Assembly (NCBI GenBank): GCA_020099315.1
Contig: CP083650.1
Coordinates: 3,410,001 to 3,474,000, forward strand
Reading direction: 5' to 3'
Source of the DNA: Citrobacter europaeus
GTDB taxonomy: Bacteria; Pseudomonadota; Gammaproteobacteria; Enterobacterales; Enterobacteriaceae
DNA length: 64,000 nucleotides
Position numbers and translations under genes: made by a program. Positions 36,413 through 44,723 of the stretch are shown one piece after another (the stretch's first letter is position 1; each line of letters starts with the position of its first letter). The notes below the pieces were generated by a model. That model was not told the DNA's origin. It did not search any database and was given only the letters and a program-made list of their open reading frames with translations.

Positions 36413-36488
36413 GGGGCGTTAGCTCAGTTGGTAGAGCAGTTGACTTTTAATCAATTGGTCGCAGGTTCGAATCCTGCACGCCCCACCA
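36413..36488 (+). tRNA. lysV: tRNA-Lys (anticodon TTT)
   Basis: 76 bases, GGGGCGTTAGCTC to ACGCCCCACCA; anticodon in CTTTTAA. Compared with the E. coli tRNA-Lys as I remember it (GGGTCGT...ACGACCC), the acceptor stem has a compensated pair change at positions 4 and 69. It is the last gene of the tRNA operon. Confidence 0.94.
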
Positions 36489-36492
36489 ATGT

Positions 36493-36519
36493 AAAAAGGC
36501 GCCCTAAAGGCGCCTTTTT
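36493..36519 (+). terminator. Terminator of the tRNA-Val/Lys operon
   Basis: Perfect stem AAAAAGGCGCC / GGCGCCTTTTT with a CTAAA loop. Confidence 0.93.
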
Positions 36520-36566
36520 GCTATCTGCGATTTATAAGATTCGAACCTGCAGCAGGTTCGGGCCTT

Positions 36567-36644
36567 GCCTGATGCGCTGCGCTTATCAGGCCTACAGACA
36601 ATACCGCACGCGTAGGCCGGATAAGACGTTAGTCGCCATCCGGC
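36567..36644. repeat. BIME (pair of REP elements) between lysV and xapR
   Basis: One REP runs from GCCTGAT (36567-36573) to ATCAGGC (36585-36591). The other runs from GCCGGAT (36616-36622) to ATCCGGC (36638-36644). Opposite-facing REPs with GTAGG/CCTAC edges are the usual enterobacterial BIME arrangement. Confidence 0.85.
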
Positions 36645-36651
36645 ACAGATA

Positions 36652-37536
36652 TCATACCGTCAATGCTGCCACCAGTTTCTCCAGCGCGGGCGTCGCCTGC
36701 TGTTGGTCATACACAATATACAAATCCGCCGGAATACGTTCCTCTAACGGTCGGAATACCACACCCGGCCAGCTCATCTGCGCATAACTGTCAGCAATCA
36801 ACGTAATACCAATCCCCATGCTGATCATCGCCAGCACCGTTTGCGGCTCCCTCACCTCACGAATAATCATCGGTGAAAATCCAGCGCTCAGGCATACGCG
36901 CTGCAAAAATGCCCAGTCGGTATGAATGGAGGGCATCGTGACAAAATATTCATTTCTCAACGCCTCCAGAGGAACGAATTCACTGGCGGTAAGAGGATGT
37001 TCTTCAGGCATGGCAACCAGAAAAGAGGACTCATGCAAACGCAAACTGGTAAACCCGGGGGAAAGCTCCGTAGCCATCCGCCAAATTCCCGCATCCAGTT
37101 CACGGCGTTCCAGCATCGTCATCTGCATCGCGGGCATGTTCTCGCGAAAAAGCACCTCCACGTTGGGATTATCTTTCAGAAAACGCCGCATTACCGGGCG
37201 CATTTTTCCCCACATCGCAGTACCGATGACCCCGAGTTCAATTCGCCCTGCCTCACCGCGACCAATCTGCTCCACTCTCGCCAGCGCCTGATTGGCGCTG
37301 GATAACAGTCGGCGCGACTCTTCCATCAATATCTTTCCAGCGTGGGTTAACGCTACGCTGCGGGAATGACGGATAAATAGCAAAGTCCCGAGCTGCTGTT
37401 CCAGCTCTTTAACATGGGTACTGAGCGGCGGTTGCGACATATTCAGGCGAGCAGCAGCGCGTCCAAAATGCAGTTCTTCTGCAACAGCAAGAAAATAACG
37501 CAGTAACTTCAGATCGATGCGGTGCGTGCGTTCCAT
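36652..37536 (-). CDS. xapR: XapR, LysR-family activator of xanthosine catabolism
   Basis: 294 residues, the E. coli length. The N-terminal winged helix reads LRYFLAVAEELHFGRAAARL then MSQPPLSTHVKELEQQLG. The remainder is the effector-binding domain. It activates xapAB in response to xanthosine in E. coli. It lies downstream of xapB on the same strand but is normally transcribed separately; the 98-base gap to xapB allows a promoter. Confidence 0.92.
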   Translation of the reverse strand: MERTHRIDLKLLRYFLAVAEELHFGRAAARLNMSQPPLSTHVKELEQQLGTLLFIRHSRSVALTHAGKILMEESRRLLSSANQALARVEQIGRGEAGRIELGVIGTAMWGKMRPVMRRFLKDNPNVEVLFRENMPAMQMTMLERRELDAGIWRMATELSPGFTSLRLHESSFLVAMPEEHPLTASEFVPLEALRNEYFVTMPSIHTDWAFLQRVCLSAGFSPMIIREVREPQTVLAMISMGIGITLIADSYAQMSWPGVVFRPLEERIPADLYIVYDQQQATPALEKLVAALTV

Positions 37537-37634
37537 GGATAATGCGCTCCTGAAATAAGGGTAATGCGCAAAGTTACCATATTGGCTCGCAGAAAATGAA
37601 ACGACGGGTATCGGAACCCGCCGCTAATGGGACG

Positions 37635-38891
37635 TTAATGTGCCGGTGATTTCTGTACCCGTCGTTCAGGCTCATGATTGTATTTAAAGAACAATGCAAA
37701 GATAACTGCCAGGGCCAGCGCATAGGCGGCAAAGACCAGCCAGATTGTCTGCCAATCTTTAACACCATCAACAGAAAAATAGTCCACCGCTATACCGCTC
37801 AGGATTGAACCCACCCATGCGCCAACGCCGTTTACCATCGTCATAAACAGCCCCTGCGCACTGGCGCGAATAGTTGAGCTAACCTCCTGCTCAACAAATA
37901 CCGACCCTGAAATATTGAAGAAATCAAACGCACAGCCGTAGACAATCATCGACATCAGCAGCAGCACAAAACCAAACGGTGACGGATCGCCAAAGGCAAA
38001 AAAGCCAAAGCGCAGCGTCCATGCCAGCATGCTCATCAGCATCACCGTCTTAATGCCAAAGCGTTTGAGGAAGAACGGGATTGTGAGAATAAAGCCTACC
38101 TCAGCCATTTGCGAAACCGAAAGCAAAATGGAGGGGTACTTCACCACAAAACTGTCGGCGAATTCTGGGTTACGGGCAAAATCATGCAGGAACGGATTAC
38201 CAAAGACATTGGTAATTTGCAGCACCGCCCCCAGCATCATCGCAAACAAAAAGAAGATTGCCATCTGCGGTTTTTTAAACAGGACAAAGGCGTCCAGCCC
38301 CAGTTTGCTGGCAAGCGTGGCGGACTCTTTTTTCTCGGCAACCGGAATTTTGGGTAATGTAAGAGCGTATAACGCCAGCAGCAATGAAGCACCTGACGCG
38401 ATATACAGCTGCGCGCTACTCAACTCCAATCCCATCAGGCTGACCGTCCACATCGCCACAATAAAACCTATCGTGCCGAACACACGAATTGGCGGGAACG
38501 CAATGACCGGATCCTGACCCGATTGCGCCAGGCACGAGTATGAAACGCTGTTCGATAACGCTATTGTCGGCATATACGCCATCGCGTTAACCAACATCAC
38601 CCAGAACATTGTCTGGGGATCGGTAACGGTTGTGGCGTATAGCAACACGCCAGCACACACCAGATGGCAGAGCATGTAAGCGCGCTCGGCACGTAGCCAT
38701 TTATCGGCAATGATACCCATAATGCCCGGCATGATAATCGCCGCCAGCCCTTTCGAACTGTAAACCATACCGACGTTGGCACCGGTAAAATCCAGGGTGT
38801 TAATCATGTAAGAACCCAGGGTTACCAGCCAGCTTCCCCAGATGAAATATTGCAAAAACGACATGAGCTTTAAGCGAGATGCGATACCCAT
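37635..38891 (-). CDS. xapB: XapB, xanthosine transporter (nucleoside:H+ symporter, MFS)
   Basis: 418 residues from ATG 38891 (MGIASRLKLMSFLQYFIWGS), which gives the E. coli length. AAGGAACG just upstream serves as the ribosome-binding site; the frame to 38927 runs back through the xapA hairpin and is not needed. Twelve membrane segments; MSFLQYFIWGSWLVTLGSYM is the signature N-terminus of the NupG/XapB group. It brings xanthosine into the cell for XapA. Confidence 0.93.
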   Translation of the reverse strand: MGIASRLKLMSFLQYFIWGSWLVTLGSYMINTLDFTGANVGMVYSSKGLAAIIMPGIMGIIADKWLRAERAYMLCHLVCAGVLLYATTVTDPQTMFWVMLVNAMAYMPTIALSNSVSYSCLAQSGQDPVIAFPPIRVFGTIGFIVAMWTVSLMGLELSSAQLYIASGASLLLALYALTLPKIPVAEKKESATLASKLGLDAFVLFKKPQMAIFFLFAMMLGAVLQITNVFGNPFLHDFARNPEFADSFVVKYPSILLSVSQMAEVGFILTIPFFLKRFGIKTVMLMSMLAWTLRFGFFAFGDPSPFGFVLLLMSMIVYGCAFDFFNISGSVFVEQEVSSTIRASAQGLFMTMVNGVGAWVGSILSGIAVDYFSVDGVKDWQTIWLVFAAYALALAVIFALFFKYNHEPERRVQKSPAH

Positions 38892-38917
38892 TTTTCCGTT
38901 CCTTGCCAAAAAAGTAA

Positions 38918-38935
38918 GACCCCGCAAGCGGGGTC
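38918..38935. other. Hairpin between xapA and xapB
   Basis: GACCCCGC / GCGGGGTC with a minimal loop, 14 bases after the xapA stop. On the minus strand it is followed by TTACTTTTTT, so it could act as a partial terminator that lowers xapB relative to xapA. Confidence 0.65.
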
Positions 38936-38948
38936 ATTTTTTAATTAT

Positions 38949-39782
38949 TCAGGCCAGTTTGCGCAAGAAGCCGCAGATCAGATTGATGAAATTCTGCCGG
39001 GACAGTTCCGCTGCCGCCAGCGTCTGTGCGTGAGATAATTTCACATCACCCAGACCTTCCGCCAAATTAGTGATGGCTGCCACCGCAACGACTTTCAGAC
39101 CGCAGTGGCGCGCAGAGATAACTTCCGGCACCACCGACATTCCCACTACATCACCACCGATAATTTGCATCATGCGGATTTCTGCCGCGGTTTCAAAGTT
39201 CGGTCCCGGATAAGAGACAAAAACCCCTTCACTCAGTGGGAACCCTTCCTCAGCGGCAACGGTTTGCAGGACCGCGCGGTAGTCAGCATCATAGGCATTC
39301 GCCAGTGAAAAGAATCGCTCACCAAAACGCTCATCGTTTGGCCCTACCATAGGCGTACCCGGCATCGTATTGATGTGATCGCTAAGCGCAACGAGACGAC
39401 CTGGCCCGACTTCGGGACGCAAAGAACCTGCGGCATTCGTGCAAAACAGCAGCTCACAGCCCAGCAGCTTCAGCGTACGAATGGCATCCGTCATCACCGT
39501 CATGCCCCGCCCTTCATAGAAATGTCCACGTCCTTTCATACAGGCCACCGGTACGCCTGACAGATTTCCCAGCACCAGTTCACCGGCATGACCGTGTACG
39601 GTACTCACCGGGAAACCCGGTAGTTTCTCGTAAGAGATGGCCACCGCATCCTCAATTTGATCCGCCAGCGCGCCCAGACCAGAACCAAGGATAAACGCTA
39701 CACGCGGCGTGAAATCCGGTTTGTAACCACGAATAATATCGGCGCTGTACCATGGGTTTTGCGAGAAAAGAGAGTGGCTCAT
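38949..39782 (-). CDS. xapA: XapA, xanthosine phosphorylase (purine nucleoside phosphorylase II)
   Basis: 277 residues, the E. coli length. It cleaves xanthosine, inosine and guanosine with phosphate. Trimeric PNP-family motifs: phosphate loop FILGSGLGALADQ, VSTVHGHAGELVLG, FCTNAAGSLRPEVGPG and the base-site GVFVSYPGPNFETAAEI. It heads the xapAB operon; the upstream region 39783-39960 should carry the XapR-dependent promoter. Confidence 0.95.
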   Translation of the reverse strand: MSHSLFSQNPWYSADIIRGYKPDFTPRVAFILGSGLGALADQIEDAVAISYEKLPGFPVSTVHGHAGELVLGNLSGVPVACMKGRGHFYEGRGMTVMTDAIRTLKLLGCELLFCTNAAGSLRPEVGPGRLVALSDHINTMPGTPMVGPNDERFGERFFSLANAYDADYRAVLQTVAAEEGFPLSEGVFVSYPGPNFETAAEIRMMQIIGGDVVGMSVVPEVISARHCGLKVVAVAAITNLAEGLGDVKLSHAQTLAAAELSRQNFINLICGFLRKLA

Positions 39783-40019
39783 AAGATGTCCTTAACACTG
39801 AGTAATCGAAAATGACGTAGCGTACAGCACAGTTATAGCGAGACTACGCAATCGATTACCAATACCGTTTATCCCGACAACCGATAGTAAATCGGTATCG
39901 ATGAGGTGCGCTAAATCAGCCTGAAATCACATTATTTTCGAGCCAGAAATGGCACAGGAAAACAGATACATTAAGGTTTGGGATTTTTATGATTAAACTC
40001 CACTCGGCCGTATTATTGC

Positions 40020-40046
40020 TGAAGTTCTGTTCGCTGATGCCGATAC
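40020..40046 (+). promoter_or_regulatory. Sigma-28 (FliA) promoter of the FlxA-like gene
   Basis: TGAAGTTC, an 11-base spacer and GCCGATAC. The enteric sigma-28 consensus is TAAAGTTT-N11-GCCGATAA, so agreement is 6 of 8 and 7 of 8 with exact spacing. It ends 27 bases before the gene's start codon. Confidence 0.75.
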
Positions 40047-40073
40047 TCATGTTTTATGGCACGAGGGATCCGT

Positions 40074-40415
40074 ATGACAACTATCAACGTTTCCACCCCA
40101 ACTGTTCAAAGCAGTAGCGGCGGTGGAAAAGCATCAGCCGGGAATGATATCTCCGCACAGATTGCACAAATCACCCATAAGATAACCAAGCTAACCCAGC
40201 AGCTCAAAGATATCCCCAATAGCAGTGGCAGTGTTGAGCAGAAGCGCGAGCAGCAGGAGCTTATTCAGACTCAAATCAAGATGTTACAAGCACAGCTGGC
40301 TCAATTGTTGCGCCAGCAGGCCGAGGAGTCACAGCAAAAGCAAAGCGCCGATCAAAGAAAAGCTAGCGGCGTCAACAATGCTACCGACCCACATCGGGTC
40401 GATATTTATATCTGA
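40074..40415 (+). CDS. FlxA-like coiled-coil protein
   Basis: 113 residues from ATG 40074, which follows GAGG at a 7-base distance; an ATG at 40056 would add six residues. It resembles FlxA of E. coli, a flagellar-regulon protein of unknown function. A Ser/Gly-rich N-terminus is followed by a helical coiled-coil, ISAQIAQITHKITKLTQQLK then QTQIKMLQAQLAQLLRQQ, and a charged tail. There is no signal peptide. The sigma-28 promoter match supports expression with late flagellar genes. It occupies the position of yfeN in E. coli. It converges with yfeR, overlapping at the 3' ends by ten bases. Confidence 0.85.
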   Translation: MTTINVSTPTVQSSSGGGKASAGNDISAQIAQITHKITKLTQQLKDIPNSSGSVEQKREQQELIQTQIKMLQAQLAQLLRQQAEESQQKQSADQRKASGVNNATDPHRVDIYI

Positions 40416-41332
40416 TACAAAGGATCGCTAGCACGACCGGCGGTTAATTCACTGGCCTGCATCCGCACCACGTCCCATAACGCCTGAGCCGCGGTCGATA
40501 AAGAACGGTTTTTACGTCGCGCCAGCATCAGTTGCCGTTCAACCACCGGCGTCAGACGCTTCACCTGCAGATGACTGCCCTGCGGTAAAGGGAGCGCCAG
40601 CGCGGGGAGTACGCTAATACCAATTCCCGCCTCAACCATCGGGAACAGCGTGGCCGGGTGACCAATCTCCTGAACAATATTGGCATCAATGGAAAAGTGG
40701 GCCAGCGCCGCATCGATCAGCGGCCGACTGCCGGAAGCATAATCCTGTAGCACCAGACGCTCATGGTAGAGATCCTGCCAGTTTACCCATTCCCGCTGGG
40801 CTAAAGGATGGTCCTGCCGACACAGCAACAAGAAAGGCTCGGACAGCACGGCTTCACACTGCAAATCAGTCACGGCGCCGGGATCAATCACAATGCCAAA
40901 ATCGACTTCTCCCTGGCGAATACTTTCCAGTACCCATTGCTGTGGCCGGTCGTGCAGCACAAAATCGATCGCCGGATAAAGCTGATTGCTCTGGGCAATA
41001 CACTGGGGAATAAGGTGCGCCGAGATAGTCTGACTGGCAGCCACTCTGACCGTCCCGGTTAACTGCGTCCCTACCTGGCCTGCTTCACGCAAGGTGCTGT
41101 GCAGTTCGTCCAGAATGCGTTCCAGACGCGCCGCCAGCTGATGGCCAGCTTCCGTCAGCACCACTTCCCGCGTCGTTCTGTCCAACAGGCGCACACCCGT
41201 CTGCGCTTCAAGCTCTTTAACGCTATGGCTGACCGCCGACTGGCTTAAGCCAATGATATCCCCCGCCCGGCTAAAACTTTTGGCCTGAGCGACGGTAACA
41301 AAGATACGCAGCTGACGCAGAGAGTAATTCAT
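40406..41332 (-). CDS. yfeR: YfeR, LysR-family regulator
   Basis: 308 residues. N-terminal helix-turn-helix is LRIFVTVAQAKSFSRAGDII then SQSAVSHSVKELEAQTG. In Salmonella YfeR is described as an osmolarity-linked regulator that represses the divergent yfeH. That fits the arrangement here, with about 90 bases between the two starts. Confidence 0.92.
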   Translation of the reverse strand: MNYSLRQLRIFVTVAQAKSFSRAGDIIGLSQSAVSHSVKELEAQTGVRLLDRTTREVVLTEAGHQLAARLERILDELHSTLREAGQVGTQLTGTVRVAASQTISAHLIPQCIAQSNQLYPAIDFVLHDRPQQWVLESIRQGEVDFGIVIDPGAVTDLQCEAVLSEPFLLLCRQDHPLAQREWVNWQDLYHERLVLQDYASGSRPLIDAALAHFSIDANIVQEIGHPATLFPMVEAGIGISVLPALALPLPQGSHLQVKRLTPVVERQLMLARRKNRSLSTAAQALWDVVRMQASELTAGRASDPLYQI

Positions 41333-41421
41333 CTATTCGATTCATATATGGATGCAATAAATCAATTTTATTTCTCAAACGGAAAAACGCAAAATGTTAC
41401 TACCGAATTTCAGGAGCTTTT

Positions 41422-42420
41422 ATGAAACTTTTTCGTATCCTTGATCCGTTCACGATAACGCTGATTACGGTTGTTTTGCTAGCGTCCTTTTTCCCGGCCG
41501 AGGGTGGCTTTGTGCCTTTCTTTGAAGGCTTAACCACCGCCGCCATTGCCCTGCTGTTTTTTATGCACGGGGCGAAGCTCTCTCGTGAGGCCATTATTGC
41601 TGGTGGTAGCCACTGGCGTTTGCATCTGTGGGTAATGTGCAGCACGTTTGTTGTCTTCCCGGTTCTGGGCGTTCTTTTCGCCTGGTGGGCGCCAGTCAAC
41701 GTTGACCCAATGCTCTACACCGGTTTCCTGTACCTGTGTATTTTGCCCGCCACGGTGCAGTCAGCCATCGCCTTTACGTCGCTGGCAGGCGGTAACGTTG
41801 CCGCCGCCGTATGTTCTGCTTCCGCCTCCAGCCTGTTGGGTATTTTTCTTTCGCCGCTTCTGGTCGGGCTGGTGATGAATATGCACGGCGCAGAAGGCAG
41901 TCTGGAGCAGGTAGGAAAAATCATGCTGCAGCTGCTGCTGCCGTTTGTGCTAGGTCACCTTTCGCGTCCGTGGATTGGAAACTGGGTAGCACGACATAAA
42001 AAATGGATCGCGAAAACGGATCAATCCTCTATTTTGCTGGTGGTGTACTCCGCCTTCAGTGAAGCCGTGGTTAACGGGATCTGGCATAAAGTGGGGGTGG
42101 GTTCATTGCTGTTTATCGTGGTGGTCAGCATCATCCTGCTGGCCGTCGTGATTGGTATAAACGTCTTTGTTGCGCGTAAATGCGGCTTCAACAAAGCCGA
42201 TGAAATCACCATTGTGTTCTGCGGTTCGAAAAAGAGCCTGGCGAACGGGATCCCAATGGCAAATATTCTGTTCCCGACGTCGGTGATTGGGATGATGGTG
42301 CTGCCGTTGATGATCTTCCACCAGATACAGCTGATGGCGTGCGCCGTGCTGGCGCGTCGCTACAAGCAGCAGACGGATGCATTACAGGCGCAGCAGAAAA
42401 GCCGCGCCGCGAAGGCTTAA
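41422..42420 (+). CDS. yfeH: YfeH, putative bile acid:sodium symporter family transporter
   Basis: 332 residues with ten membrane segments. It belongs to the SBF-like family (relatives are human SLC10A7 and bacterial YfeH). Characteristic segments: LLFFMHGAKLSREAIIAG near the start, ILPATVQSAIAFTSLAGGNV and VFCGSKKSLANGIPMANILF. The transported compound is unknown. It is divergent from its presumed regulator yfeR. GGAGCTTTT before the ATG is the ribosome-binding site. It overlaps the ypeB stop by four bases. Confidence 0.92.
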   Translation: MKLFRILDPFTITLITVVLLASFFPAEGGFVPFFEGLTTAAIALLFFMHGAKLSREAIIAGGSHWRLHLWVMCSTFVVFPVLGVLFAWWAPVNVDPMLYTGFLYLCILPATVQSAIAFTSLAGGNVAAAVCSASASSLLGIFLSPLLVGLVMNMHGAEGSLEQVGKIMLQLLLPFVLGHLSRPWIGNWVARHKKWIAKTDQSSILLVVYSAFSEAVVNGIWHKVGVGSLLFIVVVSIILLAVVIGINVFVARKCGFNKADEITIVFCGSKKSLANGIPMANILFPTSVIGMMVLPLMIFHQIQLMACAVLARRYKQQTDALQAQQKSRAAKA

Positions 42421-42635
42421 AGCGGGCGTTTCAGGGGCTGCACCAGTTGCGTCAGCCCCTCAGTTTTAATCAGCAGCGTGATTTGCATCAGTTCGCCGAG
42501 CTTGCCCGGCGGGAACTCATCCTTTCGGGCAAACCACAGCAGATACTCTTCCGGTACATCAATCAGCCGACGACCTTTATACTTGCCAAAGGGCATCACG
42601 GTATTGGCGATTTCAACCAGCTGCTCTTTTTCCAT
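42417..42635 (-). CDS. ypeB: YpeB, small conserved protein (DUF3820)
   Basis: 72 residues from ATG 42635 (MEKEQLVEIANTVMPFGKYK). An alternative ATG at 42644 lies inside ligA. The PFGKYKGR motif and the LPEEYL-like block (VPEEYLLWFARKDEFPPGKL) define DUF3820; the fold is thought to be small and possibly nuclease-associated, but no function is established. One base separates it from the ligA stop, so it is translated with ligA. Confidence 0.88.
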   Translation of the reverse strand: MEKEQLVEIANTVMPFGKYKGRRLIDVPEEYLLWFARKDEFPPGKLGELMQITLLIKTEGLTQLVQPLKRPL

Positions 42636-42636
42636 C

Positions 42637-44652
42637 TCAGGCACCCAGCAAGCGGATCATTTCAGCTTCATCGATCACGGCAATCCCAAGCTCCTGCGCT
42701 TTCGCCAGTTTCGAGCCCGCCGCTTCACCGGCAATCACCAGATCGGTTTTCTTCGATACGCTGCCAGCCACTTTTGCGCCCAGCTCGGTGAGTCGCGCTT
42801 TGGCGTCATCGCGTGACATCTGGCTCAGACTCCCGGTCAGCACCACTGTTTTACCCGCGAAGGGACTGTCGATTTCTTCAGCGTTAATGACCACCGGCGC
42901 TGGCCAGTTAATCCCCTGCGCCAGCAGTTGCACGATCACCTCGCGGTTGCTCTCTTCGGCAAAGAAATTAAATACGTGGGTCGCTACCACAATGCCGACA
43001 TCCGGCACTTTTTGCAGCTCTTCAATAGAGGCTGCTTCCAGCGCCTCGAGGGTGCCGAAATGCGCCGCCAGACCTGCCGCCGTGGCTTCGCCGACTTCGC
43101 GAATTCCCAGCGCGTAGAGGAAACGGGCAAACGTCGTTGCCTTCGCTTTTTCCAACGCATTCACCACGTTTTGTGCCGATTTCGGCCCCATACGATCAAG
43201 ACCAGTCAGTTTACCTGCGGTCAGGGTGAAGAGATCCGCTGGGGTATGGACATACTCTTTTTCGACCAGTTGATCGATTATTTTGTCGCCCATACCGTCA
43301 ACGTCGAGCGCGCGGCGGGAAACAAAGTGTTTCAGCGACTCCTTCCGCTGAGCCCCACAGATTAAACCACCGGTGCAGCGAGTGACCGCTTCGCCTTCGA
43401 CACGTTCAACGTCAGAGTGACAAACCGGACAATGCTCTGGGAACACAATTTCGCGAGTATCTTCCGGGCGTTCGGAAAGCACGACGTTCACCACCTGCGG
43501 GATAACATCACCCGCGCGGCGAATGACGACTTTATCGCCGATACGCAAACCTAACCGCTCGATTTCGTCAGCGTTGTGCAGCGTTGCGTTACTGACGAGC
43601 ACCCCGGCAACCTGGACCGGCTCAAGGCGGGCAACGGGCGTAATCGCCCCGGTACGTCCGACCTGAAACTCAACATCACGCACAAAGGTCATCTGCTCCT
43701 GCGCCGGGAACTTAAAGGCCACCGCCCAACGCGGTGCGCGGGCAACAAAGCCCAGTTGTTCCTGCAACGCCATAGAGTTGACTTTGACAACCACGCCGTC
43801 GATATCAAATCCCAGCGTTGGTCGGTCTTCTTCAACTTTATGATAGTAAGCGAGTACTTCCTCCGGAGAGTCGCAAAGCATGACTCTGTCGCTTACCGGC
43901 AATCCCCACTCTTTAAATTGCAGCAGGCGGCCCAGGTGAGTATCAGGCAGCACGCCGCCTTCCAGTACCCCCACGCCATAGCAGAAGAAAGTAAGCGGTC
44001 GCTTCGCTGTGATACGCGGATCAAGCTGACGCAATGACCCGGCCGCCGCGTTACGCGGGTTAGCAAAAACTTTGTTACCCGTGCGACGGGCCTCTGCGTT
44101 AATTTTTTCAAATCCGGCCTGCGGCAGGAACACTTCACCGCGCACTTCCAGACGCGTCGGAATGTTATCGCCACGCAGTTTTAACGGGATCGCGCGAATG
44201 GTGCGCACGTTAGAAGTAATGTCCTCACCCGTGGTGCCATCACCACGAGTTGCGGCACTAACCAGCACACCGTTTTCATACAGGATACTGACCGCCAGCC
44301 CGTCCAGCTTCAGCTCACAGCACCAGGTCAGTTTATCGGTACTCTTCAGCCTGTCCTGAACGCGCTTATTGAAGGCCAGAAAACTCTCTTCATCAAATAC
44401 GTTATCCAGCGACAGCATTGGCACTTCATGGCGAATCTGGCTAAACGCCGTTAACGGAGCGGCGCCAACGCGCTGGGTTGGCGAGTCGGGGGTAATAAGG
44501 TCCGGATGCTGTGCTTCCAGCTCGCGCAGTTCACGCAGCAGGCGATCGTACTCCGCATCAGGAATTTCCGGCGCGTCCATCACATGGTAGAGATACTCAT
44601 GATGGCGAAGCGTGGTTCGCAGTTCTGTCAGTTGTTGTTCGATTGATTCCAT
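42637..44652 (-). CDS. ligA: LigA, NAD+-dependent DNA ligase
   Basis: 671 residues, the full E. coli length. It seals nicks in replication and repair. Domains in order: Ia, adenylation domain with catalytic Lys in CCELKLDGLAVSILYENG near residue 115, OB fold, Cys4 zinc finger (CPVCHSDVERV to CTGGLICGAQ), helix-hairpin-helix repeats, and a C-terminal BRCT domain (FAGKTVVLTGSLSQMSRDDA). It follows zipA on the same strand after a terminator. Confidence 0.96.
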   Translation of the reverse strand: MESIEQQLTELRTTLRHHEYLYHVMDAPEIPDAEYDRLLRELRELEAQHPDLITPDSPTQRVGAAPLTAFSQIRHEVPMLSLDNVFDEESFLAFNKRVQDRLKSTDKLTWCCELKLDGLAVSILYENGVLVSAATRGDGTTGEDITSNVRTIRAIPLKLRGDNIPTRLEVRGEVFLPQAGFEKINAEARRTGNKVFANPRNAAAGSLRQLDPRITAKRPLTFFCYGVGVLEGGVLPDTHLGRLLQFKEWGLPVSDRVMLCDSPEEVLAYYHKVEEDRPTLGFDIDGVVVKVNSMALQEQLGFVARAPRWAVAFKFPAQEQMTFVRDVEFQVGRTGAITPVARLEPVQVAGVLVSNATLHNADEIERLGLRIGDKVVIRRAGDVIPQVVNVVLSERPEDTREIVFPEHCPVCHSDVERVEGEAVTRCTGGLICGAQRKESLKHFVSRRALDVDGMGDKIIDQLVEKEYVHTPADLFTLTAGKLTGLDRMGPKSAQNVVNALEKAKATTFARFLYALGIREVGEATAAGLAAHFGTLEALEAASIEELQKVPDVGIVVATHVFNFFAEESNREVIVQLLAQGINWPAPVVINAEEIDSPFAGKTVVLTGSLSQMSRDDAKARLTELGAKVAGSVSKKTDLVIAGEAAGSKLAKAQELGIAVIDEAEMIRLLGA

Positions 44653-44670
44653 ATCGCACCATCAATGATA

Positions 44671-44695
44671 AAAAACCCCCGACAGGCGGGGGTTT
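44671..44695 (-). terminator. Terminator of zipA
   Basis: Stem AAACCCCCG / CGGGGGTTT with an ACAGG loop; A's at 44669-44675 give U's on the minus strand. It lies between zipA and ligA. Confidence 0.82.
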
Positions 44696-44723
44696 AGCAA
44701 GGAGATGTCACGCCAGAGGAAAA

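Noticed and set aside
36212..36787. A 191-codon plus-strand frame with repeated segments
   Set aside because: It is read through three tRNA-Val genes and tRNA-Lys; the repeats are the tRNA copies, and no real protein is expected.
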